From an uncultured Eubacteriales bacterium (GTDB taxonomy: Bacteria > Bacillota > Clostridia > Oscillospirales > CAG-272), in assembly GCA_900546315.1 (NCBI GenBank), contig URCP01000095.1, positions 1 to 10,681 on the forward strand: 10,681 nt of DNA. Direction: 5' to 3'. The notes beneath the pieces are model-generated. The model was given only the letters and a program-made list of their open reading frames with translations. It had not been told where the DNA came from and ran no database searches. Shown one piece after another: positions 1-7,092 of this stretch (position 1 is its first letter; every line of letters begins with the position of its first letter). Position numbers and translations under genes: made by a program.

Positions 1-1
1 T

Positions 2-181
2 GATATTTGCGTAGAAAATAATTGTCTGAAATTTGAATCGAGCGCCGCTTCCGGGCTCTCCGGATGCGTTGACAGGTTCATCGGATTGTACATTTCAGAC
101 AAATACGGCAGCTATGACTTCCCGGATGGGTATCGGTATTTCGACCTCGGAGATTTCATTTCCGTCACTTATCCGTCCTGA
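2..181 (+). CDS. 3' end of an unidentified CDS (partial at left edge)
   Basis: This frame is open from the window edge to a TGA at 179-181 and gives 59 residues. The other two forward frames are broken by stops in the first 40 bases. The C-terminal part (IGLYISDKYGSYDFPDG, then YRYFDLGDF) is rich in aromatic and acidic residues, like the end of a folded protein, and does not look like random translation. I do not recognise the family. The next gene starts 46 bases downstream with no visible promoter between them, so this is probably the upstream member of the same operon. In related bacteria an MBOAT O-acyltransferase often sits beside AlgX/DHHW-like genes, but this tail is not hydrophobic enough to be one. 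Whether it is a real gene depends on sequence left of the window. Confidence 0.5.
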   Translation, partial: DICVENNCLKFESSAASGLSGCVDRFIGLYISDKYGSYDFPDGYRYFDLGDFISVTYPS

Positions 182-209
182 CAGGGCAAAGAATCAAAGA
201 AGAAAAAAC

Positions 210-214
210 AGGAG
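210..214 (+). promoter_or_regulatory. Ribosome binding site deciding the lipoprotein start
   Basis: AGGAG lies 13 bases before the ATG at 228. The spacing is a little long, but it is the only Shine-Dalgarno match upstream of any candidate start in this frame. The signal peptide begins exactly at this ATG. Confidence 0.55.
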
Positions 215-227
215 AATTTCACAATCC

Positions 228-2072
228 ATGAGAAAAATTGTGCATAATATACATGTATTAGTTGTAATATTTACACTTGTGTTGGTCAGCTGCACAACAG
301 CTTGCGGCGATAAAGAAACTGCCGAACCGTCCGCGCATGAATTGCTTGACGTTTGTCTCGCGCTCTACGATTTTGACGATATGTACAAACCGTCGATATA
401 TTACTCGGACGCGGAGGAGGGAAGCGATAACCGCATTGACGACGGGTATCTGAGCTACATTTTCTGTGACGAATATGACGTCGAGATCAAGGCGATGCCG
501 CTCATTGACGAGTACGCGCTCGCGCTTCCAACCGGACTCAGCACCTACGAAATCGACGTGATCAAGGCAAAATCCGCCGCTTCAGCCGGAGAAATCAAAG
601 CGCTTTTCGAAAATCGTGCCGCGATAAAAGCAAAAACGCGCGGCGAACTCGAAAATTACAACGCGGAAATGCTGCCGGTTCTCGACGGATGTGAAATTTA
701 TGTTAAAGGAAAGTATGTGTTCCTGTTAACGACAGACGACAATTCAGCCGCGAAAGCCGCAATCGACGGTCTTCTGTCCGTCGACAAAGCGGAAATCGGC
801 AGCGGCGGATCAGCCGACGCTCTTGATTCGTCGTCGCCCGATGGCTCTGAAAATATCACTGAAATCGCCTCCCACGTCAACTCCGACTTGGGCGGCGATG
901 CCTTTCATTCCGGGACATTGTCCGACAATCCCAGCGAACTTCCGGAGCTCACCTTCACATCGCACAGCGGTGAAAACACCGTAGTCATGGGCGGCAAATG
1001 CGCGCAGGACGCGAAAATTCACATCCGCTCATCAGACAATAGTATCGAGAAGACTTTCTCGACAGATTACACCGATTGGTGCGTGGAAATCGAGATTCCA
1101 AGCGGCATTACGAACCTTTCGCTCACCCAGGAGGAACCAGGGAAGGGCGAGTCGGAGCAGATTATAGTTACGGTTCAGCCCCGCCCCGGGTTCTCGCTCG
1201 CGGACCAGGGCGTCTGCCAGGTCGCTTTCGGCGACAAGATGCAGGGACACTTCTTCGGGCAGCTTGAGGACTGGTGCGGGACAAACATATTGTCTGACAA
1301 TCAGGTCGATGGCGTGCAGAAGCGGATCAAGTCAAAAGTCGATTACCTCGCCGGGCGCGACTGCAAACTTGTCTACCTTATAATCACGAACCCGATGGAG
1401 ATTTACCCGGAAACCGCGCCGGAACGATTTGTGCGTTCTGACAAGGATATTTCGAGGACCGAACAATTTGAGAAGGCCGCTCGTGCCGCCGGGGCGACCG
1501 TCATCGACGCGCGCGAGATTCTCGAGGAGCACCGCGACGACATTTACAAAATCTACAACAAAACCGACTCGCACTGGACCTCTTACGGCGCCTACTGGGG
1601 CTACAAAATACTGATGGACGAGATCGGGAAAGATTATGAGGCTGCGAAACCGCTTCCGATCGACGGAAATTTTGAGTTCTACAACAAAGAATCAATGTCT
1701 GGCGATATGATGGTCCATCTTCTGCTCCAGAATTCGCTTCTCCACGAAAATGGTACGTTTGTAAAATGGCTGACAAAGGCGGTCTCAAACCCGGACGTGT
1801 ATGTCAAGGGCTCGGTTCAGCTCGATTTCTCGCCTGTGCAGGATACCCAAACCGTCAGTAATCGTCTCGATCCGGAAGGAAAGCCTACCGCGATGATCGT
1901 GCGTGATTCATTTTCAACAAATATTTACGGCTATGTGAACAATTCATTTTCCGAAGTTTACTGGCAGAATATGTGGAACTACAAATTTGACAAAGATTAC
2001 ATCGAAAACACCAATCCCGACTATTACATTTATATAGTCGCTGAAAGAAATATAGGAAATCTCCTCGGCTGA
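228..2072 (+). CDS. Lipoprotein: DUF4358 + Ig-like + AlgX/DHHW-like SGNH domain
   Basis: A 614-aa predicted surface lipoprotein. Residues 1-21 are a signal peptide (basic MRK, then a hydrophobic core) ending in a lipobox LVSC with Cys22 (Cys26 is an alternative). Residues about 30-180 match DUF4358 (ALPTG, an E-I-x-V-x-K-A-K-S stretch, and YVFLL followed by D-N). A Ser/Asp/Gly-rich linker follows. Residues about 240-320 resemble a bacterial Ig-like beta-sandwich. Residues about 325-614 resemble the AlgX/AlgJ/DHHW SGNH-hydrolase-like domain: ITNPMEIYPE at 386-395, a TDSHWTSYGA motif with Asp447 and His449, and RDSF with Ser561, the expected catalytic Asp/His and Ser. Such domains help O-acetylate exported polysaccharide, usually with an MBOAT partner, which is not visible here. 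The frame stays open upstream to 33, but those codons overlap the preceding gene and precede the signal peptide, so 228 is preferred. The substrate is unknown. Confidence 0.75.
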   Translation: MRKIVHNIHVLVVIFTLVLVSCTTACGDKETAEPSAHELLDVCLALYDFDDMYKPSIYYSDAEEGSDNRIDDGYLSYIFCDEYDVEIKAMPLIDEYALALPTGLSTYEIDVIKAKSAASAGEIKALFENRAAIKAKTRGELENYNAEMLPVLDGCEIYVKGKYVFLLTTDDNSAAKAAIDGLLSVDKAEIGSGGSADALDSSSPDGSENITEIASHVNSDLGGDAFHSGTLSDNPSELPELTFTSHSGENTVVMGGKCAQDAKIHIRSSDNSIEKTFSTDYTDWCVEIEIPSGITNLSLTQEEPGKGESEQIIVTVQPRPGFSLADQGVCQVAFGDKMQGHFFGQLEDWCGTNILSDNQVDGVQKRIKSKVDYLAGRDCKLVYLIITNPMEIYPETAPERFVRSDKDISRTEQFEKAARAAGATVIDAREILEEHRDDIYKIYNKTDSHWTSYGAYWGYKILMDEIGKDYEAAKPLPIDGNFEFYNKESMSGDMMVHLLLQNSLLHENGTFVKWLTKAVSNPDVYVKGSVQLDFSPVQDTQTVSNRLDPEGKPTAMIVRDSFSTNIYGYVNNSFSEVYWQNMWNYKFDKDYIENTNPDYYIYIVAERNIGNLLG

Positions 2073-3442
2073 TGTTTAGCAAAAAAGATTTACAAAAACT
2101 TATTATTCCGTTGATAATTGAACAGCTTCTCGGCATCTCGGTCGGAATGTTCGACACGATCATGATTTCGTCGCTCGGCGAGAGCGCGGTTTCCGGCGTG
2201 TCGCTCGTCGATATGCTGAACGTGCTGATGATCAATATTTTCGCCGCGCTGGCGACCGGCGGCGCCGTCATCTGCGCTTACGAGCTCGGAAAAATCAAAA
2301 AACTTATGGAGCAGGACACGAGCGTCAAAAATGACTTCCCCGGCGCGAGATCCGCGGCGAAGCAGCTGCTCATCGTGCTTCTCGTCGCCTCGATACTTGT
2401 AGCGGGACTCGCGCTTTTCTTCCGGGTCGGACTGCTCAGGCTGTGTTTCGGCGCGATTGAAGACGACGTCATGGCGAACGCGCTTACATATTTTGTAATT
2501 TCAGCGATATCTTATCCATTTATAGCGATTTATAACGGTCTCGCGGCGCTCTTCCGGACGATGGGGAACTCGAAAATCACGATGATCGCCTCGTTTTTCA
2601 TGAATCTGCTGAATATCTGCGGCAACGCGCTGTTCATCTACGTCTTCAATTGGGGCGTAGCCGGCGCGGCGTGGTCGACCACAATCTCGAGATTTCTCGG
2701 TATGCTTCTGCTCTTCGTGATCATCTCCAATAAAAATCACGAAATTTATATCAATTTGCGCGAAAAATTCCGGTTAGACTTCCATGTAATGAAAAAAATT
2801 CTCGGCATCGGCATTCCCGGAAGCTTAGAGAACAGCGTTTTCCAGCTCGGGCGCATCCTCGTCATCTCGATGATCGCCGGGTTCGGCACCGCGCAGGTCG
2901 CGGCGAACGCGGTCGCAAACAACCTCGACTCGCTCGGCTGTATCCCCGGTCAGGCGCTCGGACTCGCTGTCGTCACGGTCGTCGGGCAATGTATCGGCGC
3001 CGGGGACTACGATTCTGCCCGTCAATATGAACAAAAGCTTCTGAAATTTGCGTATATTTCGATGGCGGTCGTGAATATACTTATATTGGTGTCTCTGCCG
3101 CTCAGTCTCAAATTGTACAATCTCACGAAAGAGACGCTTGAGCTTGCCGCAATACTTGTCATTCTGCATGACGGTTTTGCGATGATATTCTGGCCGACGG
3201 CGTTCGTTCTGCCGAACGCTCTCCGCGCGGCGCAGGACGTGCGGTTCACTATGGTCGTTTCGATCTTCTCGATGATCGCGTTCAGAATTTTCTTCTCGTG
3301 GGTCATCGGCGTGCGGTTCGGGATGGGGATCATCGGCGTCTGGATCGCGATGATCATCGACTGGGTCTTCCGCGGCGGGTTATTCATCTGGCGCGTGCGC
3401 TCCGGGCGCTGGTTGACGCACGTTAAGCCCAAAAATAGTTAA
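2072..3442 (+). CDS. MATE family efflux transporter
   Basis: A 456-aa integral membrane protein of normal length for the multidrug and toxic compound extrusion (MATE) family, with about 12 hydrophobic segments in two halves. The first half begins LIIEQLLGISVGMFDTIMIS, and the second begins GIPGSLENSVFQLGR and continues through ALGLAVVTVVGQCIGAGD. Both are recognisable MATE signatures (the repeated P/G-x-x-x-E/Q elements and the VGQCIGAG loop). The family exports drugs, metabolites or lipid-linked compounds using a Na+ or H+ gradient. The ATG shares one base with the TGA of the preceding lipoprotein (TGATG), so the two are translationally coupled. A weak AGGAAA lies about a dozen bases upstream. 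The pairing suggests the transporter may serve the same envelope pathway, but its substrate cannot be read from sequence. It could be an ordinary NorM-like drug exporter. Confidence 0.9.
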   Translation: MFSKKDLQKLIIPLIIEQLLGISVGMFDTIMISSLGESAVSGVSLVDMLNVLMINIFAALATGGAVICAYELGKIKKLMEQDTSVKNDFPGARSAAKQLLIVLLVASILVAGLALFFRVGLLRLCFGAIEDDVMANALTYFVISAISYPFIAIYNGLAALFRTMGNSKITMIASFFMNLLNICGNALFIYVFNWGVAGAAWSTTISRFLGMLLLFVIISNKNHEIYINLREKFRLDFHVMKKILGIGIPGSLENSVFQLGRILVISMIAGFGTAQVAANAVANNLDSLGCIPGQALGLAVVTVVGQCIGAGDYDSARQYEQKLLKFAYISMAVVNILILVSLPLSLKLYNLTKETLELAAILVILHDGFAMIFWPTAFVLPNALRAAQDVRFTMVVSIFSMIAFRIFFSWVIGVRFGMGIIGVWIAMIIDWVFRGGLFIWRVRSGRWLTHVKPKNS

Positions 3443-3454
3443 TTTGGTGATATT

Positions 3455-4528
3455 ATGCCTGATATTTTTGATTATCTTGACTGGCGCGGCGACATTCCGA
3501 TCATGGCGGACGGGTTCAACGACGCCGATCGTGTCGTCCTCGCGCAGGTCACTTACCTCGATTTCAAGGGAATGGTCCCGGAAAACTCACCTCTCCCGGT
3601 GCCGCTCGGCGAGCTCTGCCGGCGCATCGTGAACGACACGGGCGATGGCGCCGCGGATCGATTCCACCTGCATTCCGACAGGCAGCTCGCGGAGCGGCTC
3701 ATCGACTGTCCGCGCTTCAAAAATCTGCCGGTTGTGTATTATGACGAAAAATTCGACGCCGAAACGGTCGAGCAGTTCGCCGCGATGACTATTCTGCTGC
3801 CGGACCGAACCGCGGCGTGTCTTTTTCGCGGGACCGACTGGACGCTCGTCGGGTGGAAAGAGGACCTCAACATGGCGCTCTCCGACGAGCTTCCCGCGCA
3901 GCTGCACGCCGTCGAATATATAAACAGTGTTATATCGTCGCTGCGAGGAACCGTGCGCATCCTCGGGCACTCAAAGGGCGGCAATCTCGCGGTTTACTCG
4001 GCGGCGTTCACGAAATATTCGCGAAATATCCTCGAAGCGGTGAGCCTTGATGGACCCGGCTACACTGATCGGGTGCTGAGCTCGCCCGGATACCGCGTGA
4101 TCGAGCCGAGAATCCGCACAATCATACCTTATTCGTCGCTTGTCGGGGTTATTTTCGCGCATACGGGACGATATACCATCGTTTCGTCGAGCGCGCCGAA
4201 GCTTATGCAGCACGACCTCTACACTTGGCAGATCAAGGGTTCCGGACTTGTCGAGGTGAATGCGCGCGACGAGGCGAGCCGGCTTGCCGAGGGCGCGCTC
4301 AACGAGTGGATTTCCGGGCTGTCGACCGAGCAGCGAGGGCAGTTTATCGACGGAATCTGGTCGGTTTTCGAGACGATTGGCATCACTGACCTCCCGGACC
4401 TGCTCGACGGCCGCAACACGATCGCGGTGATCCGCGCGCTGACGAAGCTCGACGAGCCGACGCGGAACGTCATAATTGACACTTTGTCGAAACTGCGTCT
4501 CGCCGTAAAGCAGCAGAGAAGTAAATAA
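3455..4528 (+). CDS. Mbeg1-like protein (DUF2974), alpha/beta-hydrolase fold
   Basis: A 357-aa protein matching the DUF2974/Mbeg1-like family. It has the N-terminal signature FDYLDWRGDI followed by GFNDADRVVLAQVTYLDF, then LFRGTDWTLVGWKEDLNMAL, then the nucleophile elbow LGHSKGGNLA with Ser173. Asp199 (in DGPGY) and His253 (in QHDLYTW) are my candidates for the rest of a catalytic triad. The family has a lipase-like fold; its substrate is generally unknown. There is no signal peptide, so it is probably cytoplasmic. The start is 12 bases after the MATE stop, with GGTGAT just upstream and no promoter, so it is the last gene of this operon and is followed by a strong terminator. The family assignment is firm; catalytic activity is an inference from the GHSKG motif. 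Confidence 0.87.
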   Translation: MPDIFDYLDWRGDIPIMADGFNDADRVVLAQVTYLDFKGMVPENSPLPVPLGELCRRIVNDTGDGAADRFHLHSDRQLAERLIDCPRFKNLPVVYYDEKFDAETVEQFAAMTILLPDRTAACLFRGTDWTLVGWKEDLNMALSDELPAQLHAVEYINSVISSLRGTVRILGHSKGGNLAVYSAAFTKYSRNILEAVSLDGPGYTDRVLSSPGYRVIEPRIRTIIPYSSLVGVIFAHTGRYTIVSSSAPKLMQHDLYTWQIKGSGLVEVNARDEASRLAEGALNEWISGLSTEQRGQFIDGIWSVFETIGITDLPDLLDGRNTIAVIRALTKLDEPTRNVIIDTLSKLRLAVKQQRSK

Positions 4529-4538
4529 GCAAAAAATT

Positions 4539-4572
4539 ACTGGTCATTCTGCACAATGACCAGTTTCTTTTT
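4539..4572. terminator. Bidirectional rho-independent terminator
   Basis: ACTGGTCATT (4539-4548) pairs perfectly with AATGACCAGT (4555-4564) around the 6-base loop CTGCAC. The T-rich run TTCTTTTT follows on the + strand, and AAAAAATT precedes, giving a T-run on the - strand. It sits between the convergent Mbeg1-like gene and histidine phosphatase gene and can end both transcripts. Confidence 0.93.
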
Positions 4573-4628
4573 GTTCTTTTCACACCAGACACGGCTGAAA
4601 TATCAACCGATTACTCGAGAGATCCTGC

Positions 4629-5264
4629 TCATTCCAGCGTAGGCTCGCCGCAGTTGAGCTTTTCGATCTCCCAGTCACCGGTCTTCTCGCGGAATCTGAA
4701 GACGCTCACCGAGCAGTTGTCGATCCTAAGAGGGAAGCGCCCGAACGGGTAATCCTCCGGGAAGCCCGCTATCATCGTCGCCGCCGCGCGGATGACGCCG
4801 CCGTGCGCCACAGCCGCGATCTTAAGCTCGCCGCGGCTCTCATGCGCCATCTCCTCAAGATGATTCATGAATCGCCTGACGCGCCGCTTCACATCGAGCG
4901 AACCCTCGCCGCCGAGCGCCGAATAATCCATCTTTTTCCTGCAATCGAGGTAAACGTCGCCGTACAGCCGGTACATATCCTCAAGCGTCCTCCCGTAAAA
5001 TACGCCGGTGTCGATCTCGCGTAGGTCTTCCGTGAAAATAAGCTCGCCCGCGCGGTACTTTTCCGGGAAGAGTATCTCCGCTGTCTGGCGTGTTCTTAAC
5101 AGATCGGACACGAAAATTTTGTCATAATTTACTGTCCGGACATACTCTTTCGCTTTTTTCGCCTGCTCAAAGCCTTTTTCGGACAGGCTCACCGGACCCC
5201 AGCCCTGATGCTTTCCGGCGACGTTGCAGGTCGTCTGACCGTGACGGATCATGTACAGCTTCAT
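4629..5264 (-). CDS. Histidine phosphatase family protein (phosphoglycerate mutase-like)
   Basis: A 211-aa protein of the histidine phosphatase superfamily (branch 1). The N-terminus carries the IRHGQT motif with Arg7 and the phospho-accepting His8. It is followed by SDLLRTRQTAE (Arg57), LREIDTG (Glu83, the likely proton donor) and AVAHGGVIRA (His154). The full catalytic set is therefore present. The length and the LREIDTGVFYGRTLED segment resemble alpha-ribazole phosphatase (CobC), GpmB-like and fructose-2,6-bisphosphatase-like members. I see no cobalamin genes nearby, so I give no symbol. The protein is cytoplasmic, with no signal peptide. The start is supported by GAGGAAAA immediately upstream of the ATG. 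It lies downstream of the membrane-protein gene on the same strand, separated by a hairpin, and ends before the shared bidirectional terminator. Its substrate is unknown; many family members are broad small-molecule phosphatases. Confidence 0.9.
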   Translation of the reverse strand: MKLYMIRHGQTTCNVAGKHQGWGPVSLSEKGFEQAKKAKEYVRTVNYDKIFVSDLLRTRQTAEILFPEKYRAGELIFTEDLREIDTGVFYGRTLEDMYRLYGDVYLDCRKKMDYSALGGEGSLDVKRRVRRFMNHLEEMAHESRGELKIAAVAHGGVIRAAATMIAGFPEDYPFGRFPLRIDNCSVSVFRFREKTGDWEIEKLNCGEPTLE

Positions 5265-5308
5265 TTTTCCTCAGATTCCTTTTCGTTATTTTATACAGAA
5301 ACAGTTCC

Positions 5309-5337
5309 AGCCGGGTATGAGTTATTCACACCCGGCT
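5309..5337 (-). terminator. Hairpin after the membrane-protein gene, probable terminator
   Basis: AGCCGGGT (5309-5316) pairs with ACCCGGCT (5330-5337). The stem extends inward by about four more pairs past one A-C mismatch, leaving a small loop. It lies 14 bases beyond the TAA of the upstream minus-strand gene. The run after the stem on the minus strand is only GGAACTGTTTCTG, a weak U-tract, so termination may be partial and the phosphatase gene may receive read-through. Confidence 0.55.
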
Positions 5338-5350
5338 AAAATTCTGTTTA

Positions 5351-6061
5351 TTACGCGTTCATATCGAAGTAGTCCCTGACGTCAGTGATGAGAAGATTCG
5401 CCCCGTCGTCGATCAGCGTGTAAAACTGCGGCTTGACGCCGTCGCTCAGGATGTCGTCGCGGAAGGTGCCGTCGTTCTCCATGATTTTGTACTGGAGCTT
5501 GTAGACGTACTCTGTCACAATCTTGCCATTCTGAGTGATATCCCGACGGCGGATGAACTCGACCTTCGGCTCGTAGATTTTCTGCATCGTGAACTTCTCG
5601 TACCGCTCGTGCGTGTCGAAATAGCTGTCCGCGTAGAACGTGTTCAGCTTCTCCGCGTCGCCGTGCTCAAGCGTGTCGATGTAGTCCGCGAAGAAGACCA
5701 TCGGCTCTCCGTAAGCGGCGTAATCCTCGTCAACGAGCATAACTTCCATGCCGTCCTCAACATAAGAGATAAATCTTATCTTATCAAGGTACTTTTTATA
5801 GGTGAAAATGTCGGTTTCCCAGTCGGGATCGTAGAGACTCATCCGGTGCTTTCCACTTCCGTCGTAGACGTACTGAATCTCTTCGGTGTCGTCCTTTTTG
5901 CCGCCGAAGAGGTTTCCGAGCGACGGAAAATCGAACGTCATGTCGCCGGTGTTCAGGAAGAACAGACCTATGACAGAGATGATACAGACGACCGCGACCA
6001 CGATCGCGACTGTCTTCTTTTTGTTTCTTTTTTGTACTATCTTGCTCTTTTTATCAGCCAT
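5351..6061 (-). CDS. Single-pass membrane protein of unknown function
   Basis: A 236-aa protein that I cannot assign to a named family. Residues 1-16 are strongly basic (KKSKIVQKRNKKK) and 17-36 form one hydrophobic helix (VAIVVAVVCIISVIGLFFL), so it should be anchored with the rest outside the cytoplasm. Residues about 37-60 are a Gly/Asp linker. The remainder is a charged, aromatic domain of about 175 residues. Its segment YIDTLEHGDAEKLNTFYADS followed by mixed beta strands (VTEYVYKLQYKI, PQFYTLIDDGANLLITDVRD) resembles the NTF2-like layout, but this is only a fold guess. Its ATG lies inside the end of the upstream isomerase gene (8-base overlap) and no good ribosome binding site is visible, so it probably depends on translational coupling. 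It shares the isomerase promoter and ends before a hairpin. Confidence 0.75.
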   Translation of the reverse strand: MADKKSKIVQKRNKKKTVAIVVAVVCIISVIGLFFLNTGDMTFDFPSLGNLFGGKKDDTEEIQYVYDGSGKHRMSLYDPDWETDIFTYKKYLDKIRFISYVEDGMEVMLVDEDYAAYGEPMVFFADYIDTLEHGDAEKLNTFYADSYFDTHERYEKFTMQKIYEPKVEFIRRRDITQNGKIVTEYVYKLQYKIMENDGTFRDDILSDGVKPQFYTLIDDGANLLITDVRDYFDMNA

Positions 6062-6905
6062 TTATAAATCTCGCGAGATTATCCTTGCCGATGCGGATGC
6101 CCTTGAGATTGTCTTCCATGCCTTCGAATTCCACGGTGACGTAGCCGTCGTAGCCCTTTGATTTGAGGATCTGGATCGACTGATAGACCTTCGCCTCGCC
6201 CTGACCGATGATCGCGCCGCGGATGTAGTTCATCGCGCGGGTGCGGAACCAGCCCTCTCCGGGGTTGACGTCCATGCCGGACTTCCAGTGGAAATCCTTC
6301 GCGTGAACGTGCTTCGCGTAGGGCGCCATAATGCCGACCGACTTCACCGGATCCTCGTCCGCGCACATGAAGTTGCCGACGTCGACGAGCGCGCCGAAAT
6401 TCGGGTGAGCGACCGTGTTGATGAGCTTTTCAACGCGCGCGCAGTCCTGCGAGAAGTAGCCGTGGTTCTCGGTCATCGTGCCGACGCCCTTCTGCTCGGC
6501 GTATTTGGTGACTTCGAGCGCGGCCTTCGCGATGATCGGGAGAGCGTCGTCGTAGCCGATGGAATACTTACGTCCGGTGAAGCCGTAAGCGACGTCGTGG
6601 CGCATATTCTTCGCGCCCATAGCCGCCGCGAAATCGACGTTTCTCTTCGTCCTGGCGACCTCTTCGTCAAAATCACCAAGGAAGTTCGCGCCGACGCAGA
6701 AAGCGACGACCTCGAGGTTCTTCTCGGCGCAGTGTTCCTTTATCTTCTGCGCGAGATCCAGGTCGAGATTCTTCGACCAGCCGCCGTCGGCAAACTCGAT
6801 GCCGTCGAAGCCGAGTTCAGCGGCCTTGTCGATGATGCCCATGAGACCGAGCTTGTCCTCGTCGATGTATGAGCCGAAGCTGTAGGATGTTACGGAAAGT
6901 TTCAT
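6054..6905 (-). CDS. Sugar phosphate isomerase/epimerase (xylose isomerase-like TIM barrel)
   Basis: A 283-aa protein of the AP-endonuclease-2/xylose isomerase-like TIM-barrel family. The N-terminus MKLSVTSYSFG and AAELGFDGIEF are typical first-strand and first-helix elements. The four likely divalent-metal ligands are all visible: Glu146 (TMTENHG), Asp175 (LVDVGNF), His201 (HVHAKDFH) and Glu259 (VTVEFEG). This is the arrangement of the tagatose/psicose 3-epimerase and hydroxypyruvate isomerase relatives. The protein is cytoplasmic and probably interconverts ketoses or inositol-type compounds; the substrate is not determinable. I chose the ATG at 6905 because AGGA stands eight or so bases before it and the family N-terminus begins there. 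The frame stays open to 6953, but an upstream start would leave a leader ending inside the promoter. It is the first gene of a two-gene operon with the membrane protein. Confidence 0.9.
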   Translation of the reverse strand: MKLSVTSYSFGSYIDEDKLGLMGIIDKAAELGFDGIEFADGGWSKNLDLDLAQKIKEHCAEKNLEVVAFCVGANFLGDFDEEVARTKRNVDFAAAMGAKNMRHDVAYGFTGRKYSIGYDDALPIIAKAALEVTKYAEQKGVGTMTENHGYFSQDCARVEKLINTVAHPNFGALVDVGNFMCADEDPVKSVGIMAPYAKHVHAKDFHWKSGMDVNPGEGWFRTRAMNYIRGAIIGQGEAKVYQSIQILKSKGYDGYVTVEFEGMEDNLKGIRIGKDNLARFING

Positions 6906-6941
6906 TTTGAAATTCCTGCCTTTCAAATTATTGTTACAGAA

Positions 6942-6970
6942 ATTATAGCACAAATCCGTGCCAAGTTCAA
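6942..6970 (-). promoter_or_regulatory. Sigma-A type promoter for the isomerase operon
   Basis: On the minus strand, -35 TTGAAC (6965-6970), a 17-base spacer, and a perfect -10 TATAAT (6942-6947). The isomerase ATG lies about 30 bases past the expected transcription start. The spacer contains a short inverted repeat, GCAC (6958-6961 in minus sense) and GTGC (6948-6951), which could be half an operator but is short. Confidence 0.85.
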
Positions 6971-7074
6971 TACCTGTTTTTGCCGATGATTAACACAATC
7001 TTGCCTTTTCGACGCTCTGTGTTTGATGTGGCAGAGCCTTCAGGCGACTGTAGCCGAAAATTTGACTATCGGGT

Positions 7075-7092
7075 GCAGGGGCTGGCCCCTGC
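7075..7092 (-). terminator. GC-rich hairpin directly after a stop codon
   Basis: GCAGGGG (7075-7081) pairs with CCCCTGC (7086-7092) around CTGG, and the stem touches the TAA at 7093-7095. There is no immediate T-run; ATTTT comes about 15 bases further. It may be a terminator-like stem, an mRNA 3' stabiliser, or one copy of a dispersed palindromic repeat. Confidence 0.45.

Noticed and set aside
33..227. N-terminal extension of the lipoprotein gene from a TTG at 33
   Set aside because: It overlaps another open frame, has no ribosome binding site, and puts 65 low-quality residues before a clear signal peptide with lipobox.
5265..5308. Separate promoter for the histidine phosphatase
   Set aside because: A TATAAA/TAAAAT -10-like stretch exists, but nothing resembling a -35 is correctly spaced, because the hairpin occupies that position.
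6288..6872. + strand open frame of 194 codons opposite the sugar isomerase
   Set aside because: Its Val/Arg/Asp-rich composition mirrors the antisense of the isomerase, and it has no start signals or recognisable family.
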